This document shows positions 1 to 11,402 of a DNA stretch of 56,693 nucleotides, one piece after another (the first letter of the stretch is position 1; each line of letters starts with the position of its first letter). Position numbers and translations under genes: made by a program. The notes below the pieces were generated by a model. The model made no database searches. It was given only the letters and a program-made list of their open reading frames with translations, and had not been told where the DNA came from. The stretch lies in NCBI GenBank assembly GCA_022592435.1, contig JABYQS010000209.1:1-56693 (forward strand), read 5' to 3'. Source of the stretch: Cerioporus squamosus (Eukaryota; Basidiomycota; Agaricomycetes; Polyporales; Polyporaceae).

Positions 1-1157
1 CGGGCGGCCGTCGAACTGACTGCTCTCTAGGGTCGAGCTGACTGACGTCTCCGTAGCGTGCTGACTCGGAGAGTGGCGGGGCATAATGCCGGAGAGGGTC
101 GGCGGACGCGCTTTCGAGAGGAGAGCGTGGTAGGTCGGACATGGACTGCCGTGATGGGATTGTAGCCGGGGCGAGCATGCGAGCGAGGAGCGGAGGAAGG
201 TGCGTGGACGTACATGTAGACGCGCGTAGTGTACCAGACGCGGTTAATCGTGACCGGCCGTGCGCGTGAAGTGTCGCGGCGCGGCGAGTCCGTGAGCTCA
301 CAAGGTGCGGACAGGACGAGGGCGGGGTGACGCAGAGAGGCGGGAAGAACGGAGCGGGCGAGTTCGGTACCGAGAGCCTGAGGTGAGCGGAGCTGCGCGC
401 GTGTAGCCAGGAGCGCTGCGTAGACCCGAGAGATGGACTGTGTACAGTGAGCCAGGGCGGAAATGCAAAGCAGGCGAAGGGTGGAACGGTGTCATAGGTC
501 GGTGCGTGCAGCGGGGTGGTGGGACAGGGTCGGGAGCCTGGAGGGGAGCACATAGTAGTATAAGAACTCACCTGTACGCGCGAGCAATAATCCTACTTGT
601 GCGTCCAACCTCCGAGTCTCTGTCAGGACACCTCAGTCTTAGACGCTCGCACTCTGAGCGCTGCAGCGCGACGTACAGCTTGCCGGCGCATACAGTCGGG
701 TGCGGGAGGCTTGTATGCGCAAGAGACGGGGCACGTCGTCAAGGCAGGAGACTGTGCGCGGGCACACCGGCGAAGGCAGACGAGAGGACAGCGCACAGGC
801 TGAGTATGAGAGCACCAGAGGGGAGCACCAGCGGCGAAGAGGCCGAGCTCAGAGGAGGTCGAGCGCGAGCCAGGTTGTGAGCGAGACAGGCCGTGAGCAA
901 GTGGGTGCGTGCAGGAGAGCGCAGCAGCAGCAGTCTGGACGGGCGCACACAGCGAGCGGAGGGATGTGTGCACCCACCGTGAGAGAACACGGGCTGGGTG
1001 CAGCAGAAGGGATGGCCGGGGACCCGCACGAGGCAGCCGGCAACGAGCGAGTGCGCAAGATGTCATCGCCGGAAACGGCCGCGCGAGGGGAGGACAAGTC
1101 GTCCATCTCTCAAGCCCGTCTCTCCCCCTCCCTCGCCCAAATAGCCTCGCCCCAGCC
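1..1157. other. GC-rich intergenic DNA, no gene seen
   Basis: Several overlapping open frames occur on both strands, but all are Arg/Ser/Pro-rich, mutually overlapping and without recognisable motifs or matched splice sites. This is what GC-rich non-coding DNA gives. The last part (about 1090-1157) becomes C-rich, as expected just upstream of a fungal gene, and probably belongs to the promoter of the cyclophilin gene. Confidence 0.5.
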
Positions 1158-1338
1158 ATGCCTCCCCCGCCTCCCCAGCTGCCCGCCTCCTGTCCCATCC
1201 TCTCCACCGCCTGCGCCGTCAAGTAATGGCTTCCCAGGACCGAGCCCGCGCTAGAGCTCGCTCTGCATCGGGCCCCGACGTCTTTGTGTGTTCCTCTCCT
1301 CTCCTCTCTGCTTGTGCTCGCTGACGGTGCTGCTGCAG

Positions 1339-2104
1339 TTCGACATCGAGATCGACGGCATGCCCACCGGTCGCATCGTCTTTCGCCTCTTCGACGCTGT
1401 CTGCCCCATCACTGCACGCAACTTCCGCGAGCTCGCGACTGGCGAGAACGGCTACGGCTACTCGCAGTCGTATATCCACCGCGTCGTTCCCCAGGTGCGC
1501 TCGCCCCCTTGTCCGCATCTGATCCCAGGCTTACCATCTTCCTCATACTGCTACCGTACCATCACCGCAGTTCCACATACAGGGCGGAGACATCGTCGAG
1601 GGAAACGGCACAACCGGGCGGTCCATCTACGGCCCCACCTTCCCTGGTGCGTAAAGTTTCCTCTTTCGCAGTGCGCATCCCCTCCGGAGTCCGAGCGGCC
1701 GCTCATACGCCCTCTGTCTTCCCTCCGTCTGTCAACTGCACCGCACCGCACTCCGACTGCGCTGCTGCAGACGAGAACTTCCGCATACCGCACGACCGCC
1801 CCGGCCTCCTCTCCATGGCCAACCGCGGCCCGCACACCAACTCCTCACAGGTGCGTCCCGCTTCCCTTCTCGCGTCCTTCCCTGCTCCCACTCGCTTCTG
1901 CGTTCCCGGTCGACGTCACGCTGACCGCACCCGCAGTTCTTCATCACGACCGTCCCCGCACCGTGGTGCGACATGCGGAACGTTGTCTTTGGCGAGGTCG
2001 TCCGTGGGATGGACGTCGTCCGCCGCATCGAGTCCTACGCGTCGGATCACATCCTCTACAAGCCCTCCGTCGACATCCTCATCGCGCGCTGCGGCACCGT
2101 ATGA
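1339..2104 (+). CDS. Cyclophilin-type peptidyl-prolyl cis-trans isomerase
   Basis: Cyclophilins catalyse cis-trans isomerisation of Xaa-Pro bonds. Four exons join in phase: 1339-1494, 1571-1646, 1771-1850 and 1937-2104 (TGA), giving 159 residues, about one cyclophilin domain. Visible motifs in order: [20 protein letters not shown] (catalytic Arg and Gln), [31 protein letters not shown] and a Trp in PWCD (the cyclosporin-contact position). The usual His before VVFG is Asn (RNVVFG) and the Met/Leu after the HRVVP loop is His. The first exon is unresolved. ATG 1158 would join in frame only through a weak GTCAAG donor at 1218, while the better GTAATG donor at 1223 leaves the wrong phase. ATG 1360 is an alternative internal start. 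All introns are short with GTGCG-type donors. The family assignment is secure; the N-terminus is not. Confidence 0.88.
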
Positions 2105-3065
2105 CCCCGCCACGCTCGGACATCTCTCGCCTCCCATCTCAAGACTCCCATCTACCGTCTGACCGCACACGACCCTGCATATGCATTGTACTATATCGCA
2201 CACGTCCGTCCCTCTTGCCTATCACTCTTCGTTCGACCTCCTTTCGTTCCATTCACGACATGCTTGCCCTTCCTGCTCCCTGCTCGTCTCCATCCTCACG
2301 TTTGGCCCGCACCACTCCGCGTGCTCACGAATTGTGCTCTGCCGCACGTAGACCCCCCAAAACCTCCCGTGCCCAAATGTACTTGTAGCTAATTGCCCCT
2401 CCGGCAATAATTGGATTGCCCACTGCGCGCCGTGCGCCGGTCTCCTCAGGCGTGGCATGCTCTGCCCGCCAACGTCGTGTACTGCGGCACTGTCTTGGCG
2501 CGGCTTCGACGCTTGTATGTATGTTTTCTATCTGAGATCTACGTGCGAGAGAAGCGTGCAACCATGCTATGTATCATGGCATTGTATTTGCCGCGTAGTA
2601 GGTGTGGGCACAGGCCCCGGTGATCGCACGCTTGGCGGCGCATTTCGTATGTCTTCTATCTGAGATTCCTCCGAGGACCCTGCGCGTGCGCGGAACAAGT
2701 ACCTGACAGGCACGGCGCACGCTATCGTACGGCCTTGAGCTTCGAGGTCAGGTTTATGTGGACACCGGATGGGCTCTGACGTCTCTACTTGCCCCCATGC
2801 CGGCCAGAACACTCCTTCGTCAGTCTCAGTCTGCTGCAGCTCAGTACCGAGGATCATCGATCAGGTCGATGGACTCCGTCCTGAACGGAGGACCGCCGCG
2901 TATGGTAAGCGAAACGCCCGGCCCGCGTGGAGATCGCGTGGGCGAGCGCACATGCGTCGAACGCTCTTGGACTCGTACCTCACGCTTACCGTCCTGCTTG
3001 CTGCTTGCTAGCTTCCCTAGGCACATCCACACAGCGCAAGCGCGGCCAAGCACACATAGCGGACG
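2105..3065. other. Intergenic region between cyclophilin and LENG1-like gene
   Basis: No open frame here has recognisable protein motifs or splice-consistent continuation. The region probably holds the 3' UTR of the cyclophilin gene and, in its last 150 bases, the promoter and 5' UTR of the LENG1-like gene. No repeat or RNA gene was recognised. Confidence 0.45.
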
Positions 3066-4197
3066 ATGGGGAAGCTCAACATCGCCCACCACAAGTCGTA
3101 CCACCCCTACAGGCGGGACAACATCGAGCGCGTGCGCAAGGACGAGGAGGAGGCGCGCCAGCGCGAGGCCGTCGAGGAGGGGCGGACGCTCCTTGCCGTG
3201 AGTCTCCTCTCCCCCTCGCGTTCTTTTCGCGAGCTGACTTTGTTGGTAGGACTCGGAGGCGCGGATGGACCTCCTCCGGCAGCGGGCGGGGCTGTCGGGC
3301 CCGGGAGCGAAGGGCAAGAAGGTGCGGGAGCGCGACGGGGAGGATCTGGAGCGGGCTGTGGCAGAGCGCGATGCTGCTGCAGCAGAGGCCGCGAGTGCTG
3401 TTGCTGGCCCGTCGACTCTGACGTCCACGAGCGGGCACATCAACCTCTTCGAGGACCTCGAACGGGTGCGTGCTTCTGCCTGCCGCGTGCGGGAGGGTGC
3501 TGACGCCGAGCAGCAAACGACGGTGCACATCCCCGTGCGCTCGACGCAGAAGGGCCCGCCGGCAGCGGCGGAGAGCGAGAAGGGTGTCGCGCTTGCGCCG
3601 TCTGCGAAGGACCTGAACCCGTGGTACTCCGACACGGACCGCGAGCGGACTCTCAATGAGACAGATGAGGATAAGCGGTACGTCTCAGCTGCTCTATCCT
3701 GCCCCTCCTCTCCCGTGTGCGATCCTGACTGTCGACGCCAGGATACGCGACCTCGCACGCAAGTCCGTCCACGACCCCCTCACGTCCATCAACTCCCAGC
3801 TCGCATCCCGCGACCGCTCCGCCTCGTTCTCGTCATCATCACGCGGTCGCGGTCGGGGATCGGGACCCTCCAGATCTGCCCGCCCTGCGGACACTGCGAA
3901 TGCGCCCTTACGCCCTGAACCCCGCGCCCCGCCGCCACCGAGCACGGAACGCCTGGCGCGCGAGTCGGCAGAGCGCCAGCGCGCGCTGGAGCTCATCCGG
4001 CGCAAGAAGCGCGAGATGCAGGGAAGCGAGACTCCGAGCACTGTCCGGGGCGGGTCTGGGGTGGAGGGTACGGGTATGGGGACGTGTTCAACCGGAGGGA
4101 GGTCGAGGAGGTGCATCAGCAGAGGGCGCGGAGGCGGGACTGGGACCACAGAGACCGGGAGAGGGAGAGGGAGCGATTCGGTTCGCGGCGGTGGTGA
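3066..4197 (+). CDS. LENG1-like protein with CIR N-terminal domain, frameshifted near the C-terminus
   Basis: Homologue of the LENG1 family, nuclear proteins with the N-terminal domain of the CBF1-interacting corepressor CIR. Exons: 3066-3197, 3250-3465, 3514-3677 and 3742 onward. The N-terminus SYHPYRRDNIERVRKDEEEA is the CIR-N signature. Next come HINLFEDLER, NPWYSDTDRERTLNE, an Arg/Ser-rich stretch and ERLARESAERQRALELI. The conserved family end, YGDVFNRREVEEVHQQRA and an Arg/Asp-rich tail closing in RRW with TGA at 4195-4197, lies in a frame one base away from the rest of exon 4. No plausible splice pair exists in the G-rich stretch 4040-4075, so one base seems lost there, by mutation or by homopolymer sequencing error. 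The 48-nt second intron (3466-3513) is a multiple of three and could be retained. The exact function of fungal members is unknown. Confidence 0.8.
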
Positions 4198-4993
4198 GTG
4201 TCGTTGCGTTTCTCGCGTTGTGTGCTGTTGATCGAGCCTACTCGTTAATGGTGTAGATCTCGACTTTGTGCGACATTTTTACTGTTGCCCGCCTGGGTGT
4301 CCCCAGTCTCAGACCTACTCCCTCCCGCTCGCCCGAATCCTCTTCACTTGCGCGCTGAGCCCGGCCTCGGTGCCGCTCCCTGGTGCGGCGTTCAATAGCA
4401 CGTTCGCCACCGTTCGCCACCGACAGGCTACAGGACACGCTTGTGGCGTCCGGTTGAGCACAGGCCTGGACTCTGAGCTCGTTTCTGGGACTCTGATCTC
4501 GCGCAAACTCCGGTGTTAGTGGACCCACTTGAACATTAGGGAAGGATCATCGACGCCACGGACGTCATACCGTATGGATCGGAGTACCACTTCGACACGT
4601 CCCGGTACAACCATCTTGACGGACATGCATCTAAGCCGTCGGTCGACGGTGGGACGCTGCTCCCGGGTTCCAGCGCGTATACGGGGACACAAGGACAGGG
4701 ACGCAGGGACATCAGAAACAAGAGTATCTGGGGGTCAGGGCATCGGGATTACAGAGCTGTGTCGAGTACTGTATGTGATATCGCGCACGCTACTGTCCCC
4801 ATCTCGTCGGGTCGGGGCTGGTGGCGTGCCTTTTCCTCTTATGTTGGCGTTATTTCATCCTTCTGACCATCATTCGTCTGGCGTCCCACAGGTGACAGAA
4901 TTACATAGGGCGATCGCCAGTTTCGACTTGGCGGACGCTGGGCTGATGATCGTGCATGTAGACCGGCGATCTGGCGCACCATGTCTTCCAACG

Positions 4994-5016
4994 AGAACCA
5001 GAACCAGAACCAGAAC
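4994..5016. repeat. Microsatellite, about four copies of GAACCA
   Basis: A short hexanucleotide run is read directly. It lies in the gene-poor stretch and no coding role is evident. Confidence 0.8.
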
Positions 5017-6384
5017 GCACCCCCATCCCTGGCGCATGTACACCTGGACCTCGAAATCTCGCGCTTCGTCTCGCGAGCGTACCATTGAGTGGACCTTCGA
5101 CTTCCGAGAGTTCAGCCAATCTCGGGAGCCGAGACTGGAGCCTAGACCTGAGCTTGCATGGCTCTGGTGTCCCAAGTGCTAAGTGCTGTCGTGCCTCAGG
5201 CGCACACGCGCGGCCGCCGTGTTCTCTGGAGCTTAAGGTTGTGCTGTCCTGCTTCTCCTGGTGTCACTTGTCACTTGAAGACGTCCTGTCTTCCATGCGT
5301 TCTGCCCGCCCCATGCATCCCAGCGGAGGGGAGACACGAGGTTTGTCGCTATGTACGCTCACACGAGCGGCGTACTCGCGAACGACACCTATCATAGCAC
5401 GCTCACACTATCTCTTGATCTACTCACTCGCACCTCGCCAGGGACACGCACCGCTGGGCATGGTTCGCTCGCGAATACGGAAACCAATCCTCGCCGACGT
5501 GTGCCCCCTTGCGGTGCGTACCCTGCCCTGTCCTTCCATAAGCATGCAAAACTACGGTCCATGGCGGCTGCGCTCGATCTGCGGCCGTCTCGGACTGCGA
5601 CTCTCCCCAGCTCTCCGGAGACGCCCACGCTCAAGTTCGGTGCAGCTGATATGCGACCGCGGCCGGTCTCCCAGAGCTCGCGAGCAGCTTGGGCTCGTGC
5701 CCGGCGGCCGCAGTATGCACAAGCGACGTCGAGGAAGACCGGCGGTTCGACGACGGATATGGATGTCGTAAGTGGTTAGCTGCAGCCTGTCACCTGTGAT
5801 GATGCTGATTGGAGGGGCTCCTTCGGCGGCCTGCGTAGCGACAGTGGTTCCCGTTGCGAGAGCTCGATGGGAGGGCGAGGAAGACGCTACGTATCGGTGG
5901 GGTTTGGAAGCTGGCTTGGAACGTGCTTTGGGTTCTTCCGACTTCCGAGGTCGCGGCGGTAGATGTCGATGCTCTGGTCTCCGGGGTACGATGGGTCCTT
6001 GCAGCTAGTACTGTGCTCATCTGCGGCAGAGAAGCTCATGTTATCATTGGCGGGCAAGTGATACGTTCCTTTACACTTCCAGAACATCGTCTATCATCGC
6101 TGACCGCCGATGCCTTCAGAGAGTGCTCCGTCTCCGCTCCTCGACACCAGCTACAATCGAATTGCTCCCGACAATCCTTCGAGCTCGCCAGGCTTTTCCC
6201 GGCCTCGTACGTGAGGCCCCCGCATGAGCTCGCACAACACCGATCTGTCAAGCACCAGCTTGAGCACTGTGGGAACCATCCGAAGCCTTGCCACTCTCCG
6301 TGGAACCCACTGTTCGGCAATTCGGGACGGACGCCCTATACTCGCTCCATCCCGCTCAGCCGGAGGCATCCTTCCGCAGGAATG

Positions 6385-6402
6385 CCCCCCCCCCCCCCCC
6401 CC
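6385..6402. repeat. 18-base pure C tract
   Basis: Eighteen consecutive C residues (18 G on the minus strand). Such a tract is a replication-slippage and G-quadruplex candidate and a likely place for a length error in the assembly. Confidence 0.9.
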
Positions 6403-9400
6403 ACGCGAGCCGTTCAGGGTCGCCCGCGCGCGGGTTCCGTACCTTGTCTTCACCCGACCGCTGGGGAGCTCGGCGAATTCTCGAGTGAGTGGTGCCACAG
6501 TCCTGTGCCCGTCGGTGTCTTGATCACCTTCCTGCCACGCCCTGATGGGCACGAGAAGCGGAAGCGGATGTCGGAGATAGGAGGAGGGGTTACTTGCGCG
6601 CGTGGATGAGTTCGACTTCGAGTCCGGTCACTATACAGCACGGCCGCCTGGGTGCGCTCGTTGAGCGTCCCGGAGAAGTGCGTGCACGAGTGGTGAGTTC
6701 TGAGCATCGTTCTCCGCCGATAATGGCTCATCTTCAAACAGGGCAGGCAAGATCTGCGGCCCCCGCCTTGATATTGCTCTGACGGCGTACCGACCCGTCA
6801 GCGTGGCAGCAGCTCCTGCTACATGAAGGTATCACCGGATCGTGCCAGCATCGGCAGACGGTCGACCTGCACACGTCTCAAGCTTCCAGTGACCTCTTAT
6901 GCACAGAAGACGCCACCGCAGCACCGTCGAAGAACGAGATGCATCGAATCGCGAAGAGAGTCATCGTGACAGTGTGCGAAGCACGAGCAGGTACCTTCTT
7001 GCAGTTTTCTTCCACAATTAGCACAGTCGTCAGCTGACGACCACACCCACAGTCTCCTCTGCACGCCGGTCCAGGACGAGCCACAGCGATCACGGCCGCT
7101 GCTACTGCGCAGAAGACGTGCGGCGTGCAATCCACCACCGACGTCAAGACGAGCGTAAGCGAGTTGCAAGTCCGCACCCCGGTTCCATCGACACGCGATC
7201 TCTCTCCTTCCCAGTTCCCCGCATTCCTCGTCGCCAGACGATGCCAGGCCTTGTGACGAGCACCCTCGCCGTGCACCTTCGCGAATGCCCGGCGTGCCGT
7301 GCGAATCCGAGGCGGCCGTGCTATATGCATACTCGCTTCGTTGTCGCTTCGCGGGAAGAGGACACGCTGCCAGTGCGTCGGGCCACGGTGGCCCCTAGAG
7401 CCCCTCAAGCTGCTTACGGCCTGTCTTCCTCGCGATTGTCCGCTTGCGTGCGTGCTGGCAGTCTTCTCGCAGGGAGACTTCGGACACCTGTCTATGCGGC
7501 AGAGTCGAGCCCGGGTTCTCCACAGCGGCCGCGAATCTGATAGAAGGGCCTCTTCAAGGGCGAAACAGGCACCGTGCGGGGCTGAGGACCCGGATAGCAG
7601 CTCGGTGCGTGCTCGCTGGGTGCAGTATGTCGAGTGTTTCCATTGACTGTATCCTGCATCTTGAATGACGTTTAGCTGCCACGTTCATTACCGCGGGTCG
7701 GAATATATCGATGGCGGCTTCTGTCTGCTGGTGCGTTAATCGACACACCTCTCACTCGGCCCCACTGTGACGGAGGTCGGGTTCAAGTCACTGTGCTGCT
7801 ACGGTCACTCGGAGTGCGTTAACGTTCTGTCCAGCCGCCCTAATTGCTCAGGGGAAGCACACGTGTGCTTCGAGGCCTCCAGATGATCACAGTGCTATCT
7901 GACAGCATTCAGATGCGTCAGATCGTTGCGGTGAGTACCAGCCAATCTGTGGGGGAACGCGTGCTACATCCCGCATCTTGGCTCCTAGCAGTCACTGCAC
8001 CCGAACGTTCGGCCCGCAGTGGCTCATTCTGACAGAGCTCTCCACGCTGAACCATTCACTCATCTGTGCTGCTAGGGAAGGTCGCTCTATAATCGTGGCT
8101 CAGATCAGTTGTGAGTGTGAGCATCTCGGTGGTCGCCATTGTGAGCCTGAGCTTATTCTGTGGCTTATCGCCGCATCTGCAGGATCCAGGCAGCGTTACT
8201 GAATACCCCTGAGGTTCGCTCCCTACTTCTCGCCCGCCTTACGATCCACTAGAACGTCTCCTGCGGCTAGAACGTACTTACGCCGGCAAGGTCGTGCGTG
8301 GCCCCAGCCTCAAATTGGCTCGCTCTCCGGCCCCGCCTTCGTCCGCCTCCCCGAGCCTCCGAGTCGGGAAGGCTACTCGTCTTCAGTACCGCTCCCGATG
8401 TTACTCTGCTCCCGTGCTGTTCCACCACTTCTCTCGCCAGTCGTAACCATTCTCTCCGCGAAGGCCGGCTCAGTAATCCCGCGCGCCGCCGACGACTCCG
8501 AGGAGATCGTGCGCAACACCCAGCTCAGTCCTTGTGTACTGGCGCACCGCATAAGGCAATGGACCATCTCCTTGCGAGTCGTTCGCGAGCTTCTCGGACT
8601 CGGACCGTCTCCTGCTAGGCTACTTACGACGGAAGCCTGGCACGCACGCGCTCCCATTGAACACAACCGGACTGGCCCGGCGACACACGCTCTCGCTGGG
8701 CTTGAAAGCTGGTGTTCTGACACCCGCCGTGGGCCTGATACCAAGGACCGACCGAGAGTGGATGCCTGGGGTCCTGCTGCTACATACCGGGCACCGGAAT
8801 GCGGGAGGGCGACGGCTTCCGCCTCCCGGTGGATGATCCTGGATGGGCTTATGCACATATATGTTCAAGTGCGTGCTTTTGCCCTGCGTCGGGACGTCTG
8901 GACCGCGCTGATGCCCGTGCCTATTTTTTCTGTCTTTCTTCTCTCCTCGCGCAGCTAAACATAGGCCATGATGACCCATTCAGTTGTGTTGCGTCGGGTA
9001 CGTACTACGCCGCGGTCCCGCTCTGGCTCTTGAGGACTAGTGCGCCGGCGATGCGACAGTGACATGTAAACATAGCGGATTCTATTCTTGGGTCGTACGT
9101 ACGTCGTACTACGTCCGAGGCTCGAGTCCGTATGTTTCCGCTTCACGATCTTGACGATCTCGACGACATACACTCATCGCGGGCGGCCGCGACGGTCTGC
9201 CCCGTCCGGAGCACGGAGATGAGATAGTGCCCGACTCTGCACCGTGCTGCCAATCCCAGGCACGCCGCACGGCGGATGCACTGGCCCGCACGTCGTCCTC
9301 TGCAACAAGTCAAGAGGGCCTGAGGCCGAACAGTGATCATGCATGATGGCATTGAGCGACCGGAACGTTAACAGGAACGACTCAGGGCCGTACGTACGCT

Positions 9401-10005
9401 CGTCCAGCGTATTCATTCTGGGGCACGACGCCGACCCGAGCGAGTGCATATATAGTACGTACGTCGAAGGGAACGCGCAATGGCCGGCCGGGCGAAGCGG
9501 GGGTATGTATGATTGTATGTGTCAACCCATCCAGGGTCGACTTCGCAAGCGTGCGCATGTGCTGCGAGCACCCCCAGCCTCCGAGTGTTCACTGTCCGAG
9601 TCTCGGCCGTGGGGTTAGGCTCTGTGAACGGACACTAGTGTACGCCCCTTGACGTCACGAAAAGGACCGAGGTTATGTACCGAGACGCGATAAAGTCAGA
9701 ACAAGATGCCAGTGGTGGCCCTGGTAACCTCTACGAGGCTAGCCGAGTCGGACGGGCAAATACCAACGAGAAGTAGCAGCCAGAATCAGATGCATATGAT
9801 TCAGATTATACGAGGTATCACCTACACTACAGAGAGACAGAGGAGCAACAACACAGAACGAGCCAGCCTATTAGCGATAGTAGAGATACAGCGGGACCCA
9901 AGTACCCAGACACCCAATAGCAATACCAATACCAATACCGATATCGTAGCAACAGCAACCACGCGCGAATAAGTATAGAGCCATCAGCAAAGACTATGTA
10001 CCGTC

Positions 10006-10031
10006 CCAGTCCGTGTCCGTGTCCGTGTCGT
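10006..10031. repeat. Microsatellite, about four copies of GTGTCC
   Basis: A hexanucleotide run close to the 3' end of the minus-strand gene at 10197. A related short run based on ACCAAT lies at about 9918-9944. Confidence 0.75.
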
Positions 10032-10196
10032 GGAGGGAGAGGGGCCCGAATACATAGTCGTGATGAGCGCCGCCAGCGGGTGTGCCAGTCACTCGCAGCC
10101 CGGCCCAGCAATACCCGGAGCCAGGATCAAAACATGTACAGCAGAACAAACGTCAGGTCAAGTCGGGGAGGAGGGGGGGGGCGGTGGGTGGAGAGA

Positions 10197-11402
10197 TCAC
10201 CGGATCTTGAGGTTGCGCAGCTGGTGCTGCACCTCCCGGATGTCCTTCCTGTTCCACTCGCCCGTACCGGTCACCCACACGCGCGACGAGCGCCGCTCGG
10301 GCTCCGGACTTCGCGACCGTTCCCGCTCGCGCTGGCCCCGGGGGCTCGTCATATGCCACGCCGACGGGGAGCGCGAGTGCTCCTTCGGCGGCGAGCGCAG
10401 CTTGGGCGCGGGCGACGCGACCCCGTGCTTAAAGTCGACCGAGACGCTGCGCCTGCGCTGCTCCCTCGTCGGGCGCACGACGGGCACCGTCTTTGGCGAC
10501 TTCATCGGCGGGCGCCGCGCGTGCTCCTGGTGGTGCGAGTAGGGGTGGAGAGCGGAGAGCGCGGGCGGGGACATGGTGAGCGGGGGAGGCGGCGGGTCCT
10601 GCGGCGCACCCTGGCGGTGGGAGCGGGGGTGCAGGGCGGAGAGCGCGGGCGGGGACATCGTCTGCGGTGCGGGTGGGGGGTCGACGGGGGACGAACGCTG
10701 CGAGCGCACGGAGCGGAAGGGCATGATGAGCTCCGGGGGCACGTTCTCGCCCAGCGTGCGCTTGAGCTTCGCGAGCCGCTTGCGCCGGGTCTCGGTCACT
10801 GTCGGGGTCACTGGGGTGCCTGGAGTGGTCGGCGTGAGCGGGAGCGAGGACGGGGTGCGGGCGGTGAGCGTGGCGGTCTTCACTGTCACGGCAGTGTCAG
10901 GGGTGGCTGGCTGGACGCGCGGGTCGGAGGGCGGGAGCGGGACGGCATTGAGGCGCAGGACGAGGGGAGTGGGCAGCGCGGTTTGCTTGCCCTTGCTCTT
11001 CGACTTCTCGCGGACGTGGCGCGCGAACGAGCGGGGCATGGGGAGTGTCGGGAGCGAGTGCGTCGAGGTCTCCGAGTCGTGCGAGTCGATGCTGCTGCGG
11101 GGCAGCGCGAGGGAGCTAGCGGACGAGCTCGCGGACGGCGAGTCGTAGTTGTACGTGAATGGTGCAGCAGAGGGCGGAAACTCGAAGATGGAGCCCTGCC
11201 GACGCTTGCGGTCGCGTCCAGGGGAAAACGTGGGGATCTTCTCTGGCGAGATGGGTGACTCGCTCTCTACGAGCTGGGGTGTTGTGCCGAGGACCGCACC
11301 GAGCTTGCGAGTGGAACGGATGAGACGGGTCCGCTGGCGAGTGTCGAGGGTGTTGAAGGTGGGAGGGGGAGCGTTGAAGTAGACGTTCGTGGCTGCGTGC
11401 AT
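10197..11402 (-). CDS. Conserved basidiomycete Ser/Pro-rich protein of unknown function
   Basis: A single uninterrupted frame of 401 residues from ATG at 11402-11400 to TGA at 10199-10197. The N-terminus (VYFNAPPPTFNTLDTRQRTR, then RKLGAVLGTTPQLVE) and a central basic motif (RRKRLAKLKRTLGENVPPEL) look like the conserved cores. The rest is Ser/Pro/Thr-rich and probably disordered. A direct repeat with core TMSPPALSALHP (about residues 255-300) occurs twice, and the tail is Arg/Ser/Glu-rich with RERERSRSPEPERRSS, like an RS-type region. No signal peptide, membrane segment or catalytic motif is visible, so a nuclear or cytoplasmic scaffold role is only a guess. A longer antisense frame (9996-11258) is a shadow. 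It has no introns, unlike most genes here. Confidence 0.75.
   Translation of the reverse strand: MHAATNVYFNAPPPTFNTLDTRQRTRLIRSTRKLGAVLGTTPQLVESESPISPEKIPTFSPGRDRKRRQGSIFEFPPSAAPFTYNYDSPSASSSASSLALPRSSIDSHDSETSTHSLPTLPMPRSFARHVREKSKSKGKQTALPTPLVLRLNAVPLPPSDPRVQPATPDTAVTVKTATLTARTPSSLPLTPTTPGTPVTPTVTETRRKRLAKLKRTLGENVPPELIMPFRSVRSQRSSPVDPPPAPQTMSPPALSALHPRSHRQGAPQDPPPPPLTMSPPALSALHPYSHHQEHARRPPMKSPKTVPVVRPTREQRRRSVSVDFKHGVASPAPKLRSPPKEHSRSPSAWHMTSPRGQRERERSRSPEPERRSSRVWVTGTGEWNRKDIREVQHQLRNLKIR

Larger units (their letters stand above)
4198..10196. other. 6-kb stretch without a recognisable gene
   Basis: Open frames of 200-250 codons occur (for example 4529-5182, 5085-5771, 5854-6609), but they overlap each other, start mostly without ATG and show no domain, no membrane pattern and no coherent exon chain. 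Isolated coding-like patches (about 4640-4870 and 6100-6330) may be relics of decayed genes, but I could not name a family. A pure C tract and short microsatellites are present and listed separately. The last few hundred bases are probably the 3' flank of the minus-strand gene at 10197. Confidence 0.4.

Noticed and set aside
623..1254. Overlapping 184-199-codon frames on both strands
   Set aside because: Both are low-complexity products of GC-rich DNA, and neither connects in phase with the cyclophilin gene.
4529..5182. 217-codon frame with Gly/Tyr/Arg patches and a VGAGGVPFPL phrase
   Set aside because: It faintly recalls a Gly/Tyr-rich basidiomycete secreted protein family, but the match is short, split over frames and interrupted by stops.
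5854..6609. 251-codon plus-strand frame
   Set aside because: Overlaps competing frames on both strands, starts without ATG, crosses the poly-C tract and has no motif.
8398..8958. 186-codon plus-strand frame
   Set aside because: No recognisable domain and a competing minus-strand frame of similar length; no consistent exon chain.
9996..11258. 420-codon plus-strand open frame
   Set aside because: It is antisense to the 401-residue minus-strand gene. Its Arg/Gly/Glu-rich composition is what the reverse of a Ser/Pro-rich GC-rich gene gives, and the minus strand has an ATG and conserved motifs.
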